Shown: positions 35,286 to 46,876, numbered from the stretch's first letter. The stretch is DNA of 64,000 nucleotides from Candidatus Binatia bacterium (GCA_951812575.1 OX638322.1:3223925-3287924); one strand, 5' to 3'. The notes: a model not told the origin generated them from the sequence alone. Made by a program: numbers and translations.

Positions 35286-35509
35286 ACACTTCCTCTCTGG
35301 GCTGGTTTGATCGACGCTGAAAAAATCCCGGCTACGGTACCATGCTCAGACAAGTGGGAAAAGTCAGGGTGGCCCGGCTGGCCATTATGGGGCAGGCATC
35401 CAGAAAATATGCTCTCGTGGGCAGACAGCAGGAAAGTTTTTTGTTACAAGGCTGAGATACACTGCTCTTTACTGGTGTCGGCACGTAGGGGGAGGGAAGA
35501 GGGGGCGTA

Positions 35510-36397
35510 ATGACCGTGACGATTCGCCACATGCTAGCGGAGGACATTCCTCGCGTTGGGGCCGTCATGGTTGCCGCCTTCAACGACGTCTTTCGTCGTC
35601 ACGGCTACCCCGAGCCGTTTCCATCGTCGGCTGCCGGGACATCTATCGCACAAGGGTATGCGCGGCTTGAGCCCAACGAGTGTTTCACCGCGCTCCAGGA
35701 TGGACAGATCGTTGGCTCCGGGTTCATCCATCTTCGGGGCGATACGGCCGGTATTGGCCCGATTACTGTTGATCCGAGGGCCCAAACCAGAGGGGTCGGA
35801 CGGGCCCTGATGCAGGCCGTGATTGAGGCTGGGGGAGGGTGTCCTTCGCTCCGGCTGGTCCAGGACGCCTTTAACGTGGTGTCCTTTCCGCTGTATAGCT
35901 CGCTCGGTTTTGAGGTGTGTGACACGATCGCTTCATTGGTTGGGCGTAACATTCGGGGAGACGTTTCAGAAGATGTCGAAATCCGGGAGTGGCAAGCGGA
36001 GTATATCGAGCACCTGGCGGCACTGGATACGCGCTTAACCGGTATCGGGCGTGAACAAGATCTGCGATTTTTCCATGCCCAGCCGCCGCATATTGCCGCC
36101 CTCGTTCAGGGGCAGCTTGCGGGCTACCTGTGCTTCCTGCGCACAGAGGCGGGGACGTTTTTCGGTCCTGCCGTAGCAACGCAACCCTCGGTCTTACGCG
36201 CATTGATTCTGTCTGCGGCTGAGCGTGAACAGGGAAAGGCCCTGCGTATGCGTTTTCCTACACGGCACGCAACATTATTACGAGAGTTGCTCGCCGTGGG
36301 CTTTCGAGTGGAAACCCTCCAGACCTATATGGTTCGCGGGGCGTGGCAGACCCCGGACGGGGCGGAGTTGCTCGCCCTCTTTCCAGAAGCGTTATAG
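35510..36397 (+). CDS. GNAT-family acetyltransferase with two GNAT-like domains
   Basis: 295 residues, ATG with GAGGGGG upstream. First domain complete: IRHMLAEDIPRVGAV, ITVDPRAQTRGVGRALMQAV. The second half repeats the fold without a clear acetyl-CoA loop (YLCFLRTEAGTFFGPAVA; RFPTRHATLLRELLAVGF), like the YitH-type duplicated acetyltransferases. Substrate unknown. The MetE-like gene begins 19 bases later, so they are probably cotranscribed. Confidence 0.82.
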   Translation: MTVTIRHMLAEDIPRVGAVMVAAFNDVFRRHGYPEPFPSSAAGTSIAQGYARLEPNECFTALQDGQIVGSGFIHLRGDTAGIGPITVDPRAQTRGVGRALMQAVIEAGGGCPSLRLVQDAFNVVSFPLYSSLGFEVCDTIASLVGRNIRGDVSEDVEIREWQAEYIEHLAALDTRLTGIGREQDLRFFHAQPPHIAALVQGQLAGYLCFLRTEAGTFFGPAVATQPSVLRALILSAAEREQGKALRMRFPTRHATLLRELLAVGFRVETLQTYMVRGAWQTPDGAELLALFPEAL

Positions 36398-36416
36398 GAA
36401 GAACAGGGAAGTAGTG

Positions 36417-37469
36417 ATGCCGACCCTCAATGGCACCGATCTTGGGCTTTTCCCTACAATGGGTGTTGGCTCCTATGCCTCACCCTCGTGGTTGATTGCG
36501 ACCAGAAGAGCCCTCCGCGCCGGAACGGCCGGTCCGGCAGATGTCGAAGAAGCCATTCAAGACGCGGTAAAAATGGCCGTGTGGGACCAGGAAGAAGCCG
36601 GCCTGGACATTCTGACTGATGGTGAGATTCGTCGTCAGCGCTTTCTGTGGAACGTGGTCGAAAAATTATCCGGTCTCAATATGGTCCGGGCGCAACGCAA
36701 GCTCGGTATCATGAGCTATGATAGTGCGCCACGTTTTGAGACAACCGAACGGGTCAGCGCCCCTGACGGCTTCGGGCTAGTTGATGAATTTACCTTTGTC
36801 CAAGCTCAAACCGATAAACCGCTCAAAGTCTGCTGCCCCGGTCCGCTCACGATTGCCATGCCCATCCGGCTCCAGGCTGGCTATCCACAGGGCGACTATC
36901 TGCCCCTCCTGTACGACTTGGCGGAACTCGTGAATAAGGAACTCCGCGGTGTTGTTGCGGCTGGCGCGACCTTTATTCAGCTTGACGAACCCTCCGCCGT
37001 GGGTCGGGAGCCCGCCCTGTCCATCGAAGAAACAGTCAAGCTGTTCAATACAACCCTGGAGGGTGTGGAGGCCAAAATCGCCCTCCACGTCTGCTTTGGC
37101 AATAATCAGGGCCGGCCGGCCATGAAGCGGACGTATAAACCGCTATTCCCCGGCATCCTTGACGTGAAGGTCGATCAATTTGCCCTGGAATTTGCGAATC
37201 GAGAAATGGCCGAGCTGGCGCTCTGGAGCCAATATGGCGATGATCGTGAGTTTGCGGCTGGGGTCATTGATGTGAAATCCATGTACCTGGAGACGGCGGA
37301 AGATGTGGCCGAGCGTATTCGTCTGACTCTTGAACATGTGCATCCGGAAAAGCTCTACTTGACCTGCGATTGTGGCTTTTCTGCGTCGTCCCGGAATTTA
37401 GCCCGAGCCAAGCTGGGAGCCCTGGTGGCCGGAGCCCAGCTTGTCCGACGAGAGGTCAGTGGAGCGTAA
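36417..37469 (+). CDS. Cobalamin-independent methionine synthase C-terminal-type protein
   Basis: 350 residues from the ATG at 36417 (AGGGA upstream). Only the MetE C-terminal (methyltransferase) half is present: FPTMGVGSYASPSWL, DILTDGEIRRQRF, PLTIAMPI, IQLDEPS. Zinc ligands: LHVCFGN (His and Cys) and CDCGF (Cys). Because the N-terminal folate-binding half of true MetE is lacking, the methyl donor may be a different molecule, or homocysteine may be methylated from a corrinoid or a sulfonium compound. It is similar to archaeal/mycobacterial MetE-like core enzymes. Confidence 0.83.
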   Translation: MPTLNGTDLGLFPTMGVGSYASPSWLIATRRALRAGTAGPADVEEAIQDAVKMAVWDQEEAGLDILTDGEIRRQRFLWNVVEKLSGLNMVRAQRKLGIMSYDSAPRFETTERVSAPDGFGLVDEFTFVQAQTDKPLKVCCPGPLTIAMPIRLQAGYPQGDYLPLLYDLAELVNKELRGVVAAGATFIQLDEPSAVGREPALSIEETVKLFNTTLEGVEAKIALHVCFGNNQGRPAMKRTYKPLFPGILDVKVDQFALEFANREMAELALWSQYGDDREFAAGVIDVKSMYLETAEDVAERIRLTLEHVHPEKLYLTCDCGFSASSRNLARAKLGALVAGAQLVRREVSGA

Positions 37470-37974
37470 ATCATCCAAACGATTTGTCCCCTCCTTCCCG
37501 GCTTCGCCCGTTTGGGATGAGGAGTGGCCCGGCGAACAGCCTGGGGATGCCCCGCCGGAAGAGTCCCCTCTGCCGATGCCCAGTCCTCAGGCGACAATGG
37601 GAACGTGCGAGGTCTGGTGCATCAGCCCCGAGGGCTATGAGTGCCGTCTGGAGATGCCGGTTGATGGCGCCGGCGGTATGGCCGCTGTGATCGTTGAGCT
37701 CGAAGCGATGGGTTTTACCCCCCGCCAACCAAAAATAAAGCCCGCTCCACGACCCCAGCACCAGCAGCTTAAACCCCAGCACCAGCAGCTTAAACCCCAG
37801 CACCAGCAGCCTATTCCCCCTCCACCCCAGACAGAGCCCAGCCCGCCGTGGTGTGACGAGCATGGCTGTTTGTTTAAACTCTTTCGCAAAAACGGCCGGC
37901 GGTGGTGGGCGCATTATGACGAAGCCGGTGGTCGCTGGTGTAACTCGCCGATTCCCGTGCGGGATGGCGAGTAG
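37459..37974 (+). CDS. Unknown protein with Gln/Pro repeat and Cys-rich C-terminus
   Basis: About 171 residues from a GTG at 37459 (a TTG at 37441 is an alternative). An acidic N-terminal region (EEWPGEQPGDAPPEE), a middle folded part (TCEVWCISPEGYECRLEM), a low-complexity linker made of three QHQQLKP units, then WCDEHGCLFKLFRKNGRRWWAHYDE and RWCNSP. Three Cys and one to two His fit a small zinc finger. Overlaps the MetE-like stop by 11 bases. No family recognised. Confidence 0.6.
   Translation: MERKSSKRFVPSFPASPVWDEEWPGEQPGDAPPEESPLPMPSPQATMGTCEVWCISPEGYECRLEMPVDGAGGMAAVIVELEAMGFTPRQPKIKPAPRPQHQQLKPQHQQLKPQHQQPIPPPPQTEPSPPWCDEHGCLFKLFRKNGRRWWAHYDEAGGRWCNSPIPVRDGE
37753..37812 (+). repeat. 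21-bp tandem repeat in coding sequence
   Basis: Unit CCCCAGCACCAGCAGCTTAAA at 37753-37773 repeated at 37774-37794, with a third, slightly divergent 18-bp copy to 37812. It encodes the QHQQLKP units of the Cys-rich protein. Near-identical copies suggest recent slippage expansion. Confidence 0.85.
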
Positions 37975-37978
37975 ACTT

Positions 37979-38722
37979 TTATCCGTCCGAGTGCTGAGCG
38001 GGCCGCAGGTTCGACAGCGCCGCTTCCACCCTGTCCAAACGTTGAAGAATTTCCTGTTGCGGGTCGGCCCGCAAATAGCCCTGCTCAACCAGTTGTATAA
38101 AATTGCTCGCAACCTCATCGGCAGAGAGTCGCCCTTCGGGTTGGTACCACTGATACAGCCAGTTGCACATGCCGAGAATGGCAAATGACACCAGCTTGGC
38201 CGGGAGCGGGGCGAGGCGTCCGGCTTTGACGCCTGCTGCAATAACTTCCTCAATAAGTCCGTCATAGACCCGTCGTTCGGCGCGTGCCCGTTCGGCAATC
38301 TCCCCTGGCAGATTACTCTCTTCACTAAAAAAAACCGTCAGAAAATTTCGGTGGTCCGCCATGAGACGGACCTGATGCCGGATAATCTGTCGCAGCTTCT
38401 CTTCGGGCGCGATGGGCTGCAAACAAATCTGTCGCAGGTCGCGTTGAAAAATAGCAATGGAACGCTCAAACACCCGAATCAGCAGTTCTTCTTTACTCGG
38501 ACAGTAACGATACAGGGTGACGCGGGAAATCCCCAGCCGCTCGGCAATGGTTTCGAGCGTCGTTGCCCGGTAACCCTGTTCGCCAAAACAGTCTGCCGCG
38601 GCTTGCAAGACTGCTTCTTCGCGGAGGGCCTGCTTAAAAGAGTGAGCATCCCCAGCTTTTTTGTCCGCTGGGAGGGGACGTTGGCTCTTTCTCCCCCGGC
38701 CGCGTCCGTTCTTTGTCGCCAT
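37979..38722 (-). CDS. TetR/AcrR family transcriptional regulator
   Basis: 247 residues. A basic N-terminal tail (GRGRGRKSQRPLPADKK) precedes the HTH: AVLQAAADCFGEQGYRATTLETIAERLGISRVTLYRYCPSKEEL, split as TLETIAERLGIS and RVTLYRYC. The C-terminal ligand domain resembles the fatty-acid/steroid-type TetRs (YDGLIEEVIAAGVKAGRL). Effector and targets unknown; the gene is divergent from the cupin at 38878, a likely target. Its stop is five bases from the convergent hypothetical gene. Confidence 0.87.
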   Translation of the reverse strand: MATKNGRGRGRKSQRPLPADKKAGDAHSFKQALREEAVLQAAADCFGEQGYRATTLETIAERLGISRVTLYRYCPSKEELLIRVFERSIAIFQRDLRQICLQPIAPEEKLRQIIRHQVRLMADHRNFLTVFFSEESNLPGEIAERARAERRVYDGLIEEVIAAGVKAGRLAPLPAKLVSFAILGMCNWLYQWYQPEGRLSADEVASNFIQLVEQGYLRADPQQEILQRLDRVEAALSNLRPAQHSDG

Positions 38723-38877
38723 GCCCTGCGCTTACTGGATTCCCTCTGTCCATGCAAGCGTCTCTATGGGGAAGCGGATAGGGTCTGCTTCCAATTATTC
38801 CACTCAACTCTTGCACCTCCCGGTCAGACCGAGGTAAGGAAGAAGAATCGTACGGGAAGACCGCTAAGGAGGGACCA

Positions 38878-39402
38878 ATGGCAAACACCCACGTTTCAAA
38901 AGCAGCAATGCTCGAACGCGTCGCCCGTTTCAAAGAACTCAAGTCCAGCGCGCAGGCGTTTGTTGATAGCAATATCCCAGGCCACGAACGGGATATCTAT
39001 AACGTGATCGGCCGCGGCGTCACCGAGGATACGAATCTCAACCCCGCGATTACCGCGGTTCAGGACTTTAACGTCACTTATGTTGGTGCGAGTCCGGGCA
39101 AAGGCGCGGCGCTGCACAGTCACAGTACGGTCGAGGTGTTTATCCCGCTGTCAGGGCAATGGTCCATCTACTGGGGGGATGAGGGAGAACAAGAAGTGAT
39201 CCTGGACGCCTGGGACACGGTATCCGTCCCGCCCGGCGTGATGCGCGGATTTAAAAATGTCGGCGATGGCGATGCACATTTGATGGCCATTCTCGGCGGA
39301 ACCGATGCCGGTCATGTGGCCTGGGCTCCGAAAGTGCTTGCGCAAGCTCAGCAGACGAATCTCCGGCTCGATGAGCAGGGAAATTTACTGCCAAACGACT
39401 AG
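38878..39402 (+). CDS. Cupin-domain protein
   Basis: 174 residues, ATG with AAGGAGGG six bases upstream, a strong site. Cupin motif 1 is canonical: GKGAALHSHSTVEVFIPLSG gives the His-x-His and Glu metal ligands. Motif 2 (SVPPGVMRGFKNVG) lacks its His, replaced by Arg-Gly. So metal would be held by three ligands. Reactions of this group include dioxygenation and isomerisation. Transcribed away from the TetR gene, which may control it. Confidence 0.8.
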   Translation: MANTHVSKAAMLERVARFKELKSSAQAFVDSNIPGHERDIYNVIGRGVTEDTNLNPAITAVQDFNVTYVGASPGKGAALHSHSTVEVFIPLSGQWSIYWGDEGEQEVILDAWDTVSVPPGVMRGFKNVGDGDAHLMAILGGTDAGHVAWAPKVLAQAQQTNLRLDEQGNLLPND

Positions 39403-40163
39403 TTTGCCCCCTCGGACTTCTTGAAGTACGCCCGCGCGGTGGCCAGGCTGAAACGCTGATGATAGGCGAGTTCGTCCTCAGGGTAGCGATGCTCACGACC
39501 GTAGACGCAGGTGTACCGGGCGTGACAGCGTTCAGCGCAATCGGTCGGGACGCGCAGGCGATGCTGCGTGCAGGCAAGCAGGTCCCAGTCCTGTACGGCG
39601 CTGACGGCCTGGGTCGGACAGGCAGCTATACAGGGCCGCTCCACGCAGGTGGAACACGGATCAAAGCCCTGGGCTGGGGCCGCGAGCGCTGGGAGGTCGT
39701 GATCAATCAAAACCGCGGCGCGCCAGGCTATCCAGGGCCCATACATCGGATGGAGCTGGACGCCAAGGATACTGGGCACTGACAACCGTGCGGCCTGTGC
39801 CAGGTGCATGAAGGATACGGTCAGGCCGCTGAAAAACTGAAACGGATAGATCAGGCGATACTGAGCGGGGGTCGTGTCTAAAAGCGGCGTCAGCCGCGCT
39901 TTTATCACTTCGACTGTGTAGTCATCCAGCGGATGGTCATGCTGCTGGAGATAGCTTGGCCGCACCTCGGTATATTCCCGGAAGTGGTGCCAAAATTCTC
40001 CACCGCCATTCCCAATAACAACGACAGTCTCGGCCTCAGGAAACCGCTGCTTGATATGATACTGCGGCGGAACCAATGCCTCATAGTCAGATCTCGGCGT
40101 TGTCCCGATAAGGTTGAGCCCGACGGGGGCGAGAGCTGCTCTGATGTCCTGGAGAAGTCCCAT
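39399..40163 (-). CDS. 4Fe-4S protein related to epoxyqueuosine reductase
   Basis: 254 residues from the ATG at 40163; longer extensions into truA are rejected. The C-terminal half has a ferredoxin-type pattern FDPCSTCVERPCIAACPTQAV and further Cys in CTQHR, CAERCHARYTC. The N-terminal part (TVVVIGNGGGEFW) resembles the QueG scaffold, but the corrinoid and QueG signatures are incomplete, so a different substrate is likely. Its TAG stop overlaps the TAG of the convergent cupin gene (shared CTAG at 39399-39402). Confidence 0.75.
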   Translation of the reverse strand: MGLLQDIRAALAPVGLNLIGTTPRSDYEALVPPQYHIKQRFPEAETVVVIGNGGGEFWHHFREYTEVRPSYLQQHDHPLDDYTVEVIKARLTPLLDTTPAQYRLIYPFQFFSGLTVSFMHLAQAARLSVPSILGVQLHPMYGPWIAWRAAVLIDHDLPALAAPAQGFDPCSTCVERPCIAACPTQAVSAVQDWDLLACTQHRLRVPTDCAERCHARYTCVYGREHRYPEDELAYHQRFSLATARAYFKKSEGAN

Positions 40164-40177
40164 AGGTGGCTGCCTTT

Positions 40178-40909
40178 TTAATAGCGGACGGTAACCAAGA
40201 ACAAGCCTTGCGGCGGTGCGTTCAGTCCGGCCCGAGATCGGTTGCGCGCCGCAAAGACGGTGGAAAATTCGTCTACGCTCAAAGCGCCTCGACCGACGTC
40301 TACCAAGGTGCCGACGATATTCCTGACCATATGGCGCAGGAATGACCGGGCTTCGACCGTATATACGAGAAAATCGCGCTCGCGACAGATGGCACTGTGC
40401 ATCACCGTGCGCCACGGCGTCCGTTCTACGGAGTCCGCTCCCTGAAAAGACGAAAAATTGTGATGCCCGATGAGCAGGGTTGCGGCGGCATTCATTGTAT
40501 CTTGGTCCAAAGGATAGGGGATATGCCACGAGTAGCGGACATGCATGGCCGAGGGGGAGGGCCGGTTCCAGATGCGGTACTGATAGGTCCTGCTGTGCGC
40601 GTCGTAGCGCGGATGAAACGTGTCTGCCACCTTGCTGATCGCCCGGATGACAATATCTGAGGGCAGAACCGAGTTGAGGCTGTGCTGAAACCGTACCAGG
40701 TTGAGAGGAGTGGTGGCCTGAAAGGTGGCCACTTGGCCCAGTGCGTGAACCCCTGCGTCTGTTCGCCCGGCTACCCGTACGCGAACGGGCGTATTCAGAA
40801 TCCGGGCTAAGACGGCTTCGAGCGTCCCTTGAACAGTGGCGCCCGTGGGCTGAATCTGCCAGCCATGATAATTGGTGCCATCGTATTCGAGCAGCAATTT
40901 GTAATGCAC
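40178..40909 (-). CDS. truA: tRNA pseudouridine(38-40) synthase
   Basis: 243 residues from a GTG at 40909 (no upstream SD visible). Makes pseudouridine at tRNA positions 38-40. Catalytic Asp51 in AGRTDAGVHA; LEYDGTNYHGWQIQP near the start and FLRHMVRNIVGTLVDVGRG are family motifs. Cytoplasmic. The 3' end lies 14 bases before the Fe-S gene start; a terminator lies upstream at 40961. Confidence 0.92.
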   Translation of the reverse strand: MHYKLLLEYDGTNYHGWQIQPTGATVQGTLEAVLARILNTPVRVRVAGRTDAGVHALGQVATFQATTPLNLVRFQHSLNSVLPSDIVIRAISKVADTFHPRYDAHSRTYQYRIWNRPSPSAMHVRYSWHIPYPLDQDTMNAAATLLIGHHNFSSFQGADSVERTPWRTVMHSAICRERDFLVYTVEARSFLRHMVRNIVGTLVDVGRGALSVDEFSTVFAARNRSRAGLNAPPQGLFLVTVRY

Positions 40910-40960
40910 GGGATATGGTGTACGGAAAGTGGTCTCCGCCCGGCCGGTCCGGGCATCAGT

Positions 40961-40986
40961 AAAAAGGCCCGCAATAGTTGCGGGCC
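40961..40986 (-). terminator. Intrinsic terminator of the amidohydrolase gene
   Basis: Perfect 9-bp stem GGCCCGCAA (40966-40974) / TTGCGGGCC (40978-40986) with a 3-base loop; on the minus strand it is followed by TTTTT (40961-40965). It ends the transcript coming from the amidohydrolase gene and precedes truA. Confidence 0.85.
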
Positions 40987-41017
40987 TATGGGTCTCAGGT
41001 TGTCGGTCCGCCAGGAG

Positions 41018-42184
41018 CTACTGCCCCAGCTTATAGACCTCGGCCACGTTTGCCCCGATGACCTGCTGCCGAGCCGTTTCGGAGAGTGGCGTGACCAGCC
41101 GTTTCAGGGCCGGCATATACTGGTCGCTGTGGTCCGGGTGCGGGAAGTCCGATGCCCAGAAGAATTTGTCGGCTCCGACGAATTCAATGATGTGCTGCAA
41201 GGCTTTTTCGTCCGGGTCGGCCGAGATCCAGCACTGGCGCTGAAAATAAAAGCTGGGCCGCTCCTTGAGCTGGGTCGAATGGGCCAGCGGACCCTCAAAC
41301 ACGGCGTCCATCCGGTCGAGCAAATAGCCAATCCAGCCGGCCTGGGATTCGAGCACGACGGCCTTCACCGTGGGGAAGCGCTCGAACACGCCATGGTGAA
41401 AGAGCGACACAAACGCCTGCTGCATGTTTTGGGCGACCAGCACATCAAAATACCAGTTGAAGTCGATCGGCTCCGTCGGCACGAGTTCTTCAAAGCGCCC
41501 GTGAGGCATGAATTGGATCGGCTCGAAGGTCGGATGCAGGGCAACGGGCACATCCAGTTCCTGTGCCTTTGCCCAGACCGGATCATAGTCTGGATGCCCA
41601 TGCGATTTCTTCGTCCAGGTAAACGGCGCGAAAAAGGCGCCTTTACAACCCGCCTTGACTGCCCGCTCCAGCTCTTTCGCCGCTTCGTTGGCGTCGGTAC
41701 CGGACAGATGGGCGATAGGGATGAGGCGTCCACCCGACTCGGAGCAAAAGTCCACAATCCAGCGGTTATAGGCCCGGCAATAGGCAGCCGAGATTTCCGG
41801 GTCCTGGACCTCAGACTCCCACAAGAGCCCGATGGTGGGGTAGAGAATCGATTTTGCCAGCCCTTCGCCGTCAATCCGCTCTACGCGTTCCTTGGCGTCC
41901 ATTGAGCCAAGCGGCGCGCCATCAATATAACGGCGGTCCGGACCTGGCACGATATCCGGCTGGCCCATGGCGCCCAGAATGCCGGGGAAACCGCGCTGGC
42001 ACAGTCGGGACGGTTTGCCATCAAACTCAAAATATTCCCAGCCCTCATCGTCTGTTTTAATCCGAATGGCCCGCTCGCGGTATTGCGGCTCAAGATATTG
42101 CTCCCACAAACCGGGCGGCTCCAAAATATGACCATCACAATCGATGGACCCCTCAAGACTGACTTCACCGTTCGCCGTTGACAT
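41018..42184 (-). CDS. Amidohydrolase family 2 protein (decarboxylase-like)
   Basis: 388 residues from the ATG at 42184 (AAAGGAGG upstream). PF04909 TIM-barrel: DCDGHILEP at residues 15-23 gives the first metal-binding site, APFTWTKKSHGHPDYDPVW and LHPTFEPIQF the middle, and WASDFPHPD the terminal Asp. These enzymes are often non-redox decarboxylases or hydrolases of aromatic acids. Substrate unknown. Stands alone, ended by the terminator at 40961. Confidence 0.85.
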   Translation of the reverse strand: MSTANGEVSLEGSIDCDGHILEPPGLWEQYLEPQYRERAIRIKTDDEGWEYFEFDGKPSRLCQRGFPGILGAMGQPDIVPGPDRRYIDGAPLGSMDAKERVERIDGEGLAKSILYPTIGLLWESEVQDPEISAAYCRAYNRWIVDFCSESGGRLIPIAHLSGTDANEAAKELERAVKAGCKGAFFAPFTWTKKSHGHPDYDPVWAKAQELDVPVALHPTFEPIQFMPHGRFEELVPTEPIDFNWYFDVLVAQNMQQAFVSLFHHGVFERFPTVKAVVLESQAGWIGYLLDRMDAVFEGPLAHSTQLKERPSFYFQRQCWISADPDEKALQHIIEFVGADKFFWASDFPHPDHSDQYMPALKRLVTPLSETARQQVIGANVAEVYKLGQ

Positions 42185-42373
42185 ACCAACCTCCTTTTTG
42201 GTGCTGTGTTCGATCGTATCCCCTTCCCTTACCGAGAATCCCAAAAAAATACTAGGCGGCAAAAGGACTGGTACACGCACTCCTGACGCAAAGACCGCGA
42301 GTGCTCTAGTTCTCCAGCCGGAGAACTGGTAAAGGAAGCGACAGGCTGTATCGGAAGACAAGGAGTTTTGCGC

Positions 42374-42556
42374 ATGCTTGGAACAGTATTAGGAGTAGGC
42401 CTTGGGGTGGTAATACTTGTCGGGGCTTGGTCTGCTGCGGGCTTTGCCGACGGGTTCGTGTCAACTGGGGCCGTGACGCTGGGCGTCTTGGGCGCACTCA
42501 GCGTGGCCGTGTTTGTCTCATTCCTGGCCAACGCGGGCCATCAGGAGCCGGAGTAA
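42374..42556 (+). CDS. Small two-segment membrane protein
   Basis: 60 residues from the ATG at 42374 (AAGGAG eight bases upstream). Two hydrophobic Gly/Val/Ala-rich segments (residues 3-22 and 31-50) and a short polar tail (AGHQEPE). No family recognised. The good ribosome site and clear membrane profile support it. Confidence 0.6.
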   Translation: MLGTVLGVGLGVVILVGAWSAAGFADGFVSTGAVTLGVLGALSVAVFVSFLANAGHQEPE

Positions 42557-42680
42557 GGGCTGGCACGCGACCCCTCCCTCTCATCCTTTGTTTTGTACCA
42601 GGGTCAGCTGCTCAAGAATGATTCGTCCCGCTAGGAATGCTGCACCCCTGCGGGATTGACAGGCGAACAGGGCGGCGGGT

Positions 42681-42697
42681 AAGTACTGCACGTACTT
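42681..42697. promoter_or_regulatory. Palindrome upstream of tRNA-Leu, shared with an antitoxin operator
   Basis: AAGTAC (42681-42686) and GTACTT (42692-42697) around TGCAC. The 13-bp core GTACTGCACGTAC recurs at 48935-48947 before the RHH antitoxin. It lies 4 bases before the tRNA gene and downstream of a TTGACA at 42656-42661. Confidence 0.5.
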
Positions 42698-42700
42698 TAC

Positions 42701-42784
<84 letters not shown>

Positions 42785-42792
42785 TAGGTCAG

Positions 42793-42826
42793 GGGGCCTT
42801 TCTCAAAAAGAGGGAGGCCCCTTTTT
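42793..42826 (+). terminator. Intrinsic terminator after tRNA-Leu
   Basis: GGGGCC (42793-42798) pairs with GGCCCC (42816-42821), extended by weaker pairs through TTTCTC/GAGGGA, loop AAAAA, followed by TTTTT. Confidence 0.75.
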
Positions 42827-42893
42827 ACTGGGCTTCTGATACAACAGACTGCCTGTTTCAGAGTATGAGTCCGCCTTCCCAAGGAGCGAGTTG

Positions 42894-46166
<3,273 letters not shown>

Positions 46167-46209
46167 ACGCTTGACGCTCCCTTACGTCAGGCTGCGATAG
46201 ATCCATCGC

Positions 46210-46253
46210 TTGATCGTTTCTCCTTACTTATATATATTTTTTGTAAGGAGAAA
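46210..46253 (+). promoter_or_regulatory. vapBC promoter with operator palindrome
   Basis: TTGATC (46210-46215), 17-base spacer, TATATT (46233-46238). A perfect 11-bp inverted repeat, TTTCTCCTTAC (46217-46227) and GTAAGGAGAAA (46243-46253), brackets the -10 region and includes the Shine-Dalgarno sequence. Typical for VapB autorepression; the same stem in the RNA would hide the ribosome site. Confidence 0.8.
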
Positions 46254-46257
46254 TGAT

Positions 46258-46500
46258 ATGGTTGTAAAGATCACATCTAAGCGCCAAGTGACTTTCCCGG
46301 CGAGGGTGTTAAATGCGCTCGGCGTGGGCCCAGGCGATCAACTCGAACTGGAAGAAGGCCCTGACGGATTCATCCTGCGGCCGCGGCGGATAGATTTGTC
46401 TCGGCTCGGGGGGCTTCGCGACAAGATTCCACCCGGACATCCGCCGTTCGACCTGCAAGCCTTCCGGGAGCAACCATATGATCCGTCGCTACGGGATTGA
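46258..46500 (+). CDS. vapB: AbrB/MazE-fold antitoxin VapB
   Basis: 80 residues from the ATG at 46258 (AAGGAG seven bases upstream). N-terminal swapped-hairpin DNA-binding fold: VVKITSKRQVTFPARVLNALGVGPGDQLELEEG; C-terminal tail (PPGHPPFDLQAFREQPY) wraps the toxin. Overlaps vapC by 23 bases. Neutralises the PIN-domain RNase and represses the operon. Confidence 0.9.
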   Translation: MVVKITSKRQVTFPARVLNALGVGPGDQLELEEGPDGFILRPRRIDLSRLGGLRDKIPPGHPPFDLQAFREQPYDPSLRD

Positions 46501-46876
46501 TACCTCAGTCCTGGTACGGTTGCTCACTGGAGACCCGGAAAAGGACTTCGCGTATTGCGTGAGTAAGCTTCGCGCCCTGGTCGAAGACCAGACCTCCGAG
46601 GTCTTTGTCTCAAACCAAGTCGTCGGGGAAGCGTATGTCGCCGTGCAGCACCACTATGGAGTGTCCAAGGCCGACGTCCGCACTTCCTTACTCGATGTCC
46701 TCCGCAGCGGGCTGGTTGCTCCTCTAAACGGGCGTTCGGTCATCGAAGCGCTCAATGCCTCCGGTGGCCCAGGGCTGTTCGACCGCCTCATCGCCGACGA
46801 CTATTCCCGCGCTGGCCTGGAAGTCCTGACCCTGGACCGTAAGATGGTTGCCTTGTCCGATGTCCGGCGTCTGTAG
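46478..46876 (+). CDS. vapC: PIN-domain toxin VapC
   Basis: 132 residues. PIN RNase with acidic residues Asp8 (GIDTSVLVR), Glu51 (VVGEAYVAV), Asp102 (GLFDRLIADDY) and Asp120. All four positions are intact, so the toxin is probably active. VapC toxins cleave specific tRNAs or rRNA. Situated right after valS and tRNA-Leu, which may be coincidence. Confidence 0.92.
   Translation: MIRRYGIDTSVLVRLLTGDPEKDFAYCVSKLRALVEDQTSEVFVSNQVVGEAYVAVQHHYGVSKADVRTSLLDVLRSGLVAPLNGRSVIEALNASGGPGLFDRLIADDYSRAGLEVLTLDRKMVALSDVRRL

Noticed and set aside
38723..38877. GGAAGC...GCTTCC inverted repeat between TetR and cupin genes
   Set aside because: Only six bases with an 11-base spacer; not enough to call an operator.
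42601..42700. Full sigma70 promoter for tRNA-Leu
   Set aside because: TTGACA at 42656 is perfect but the expected -10 reads GTAAGT, too weak to call with confidence.
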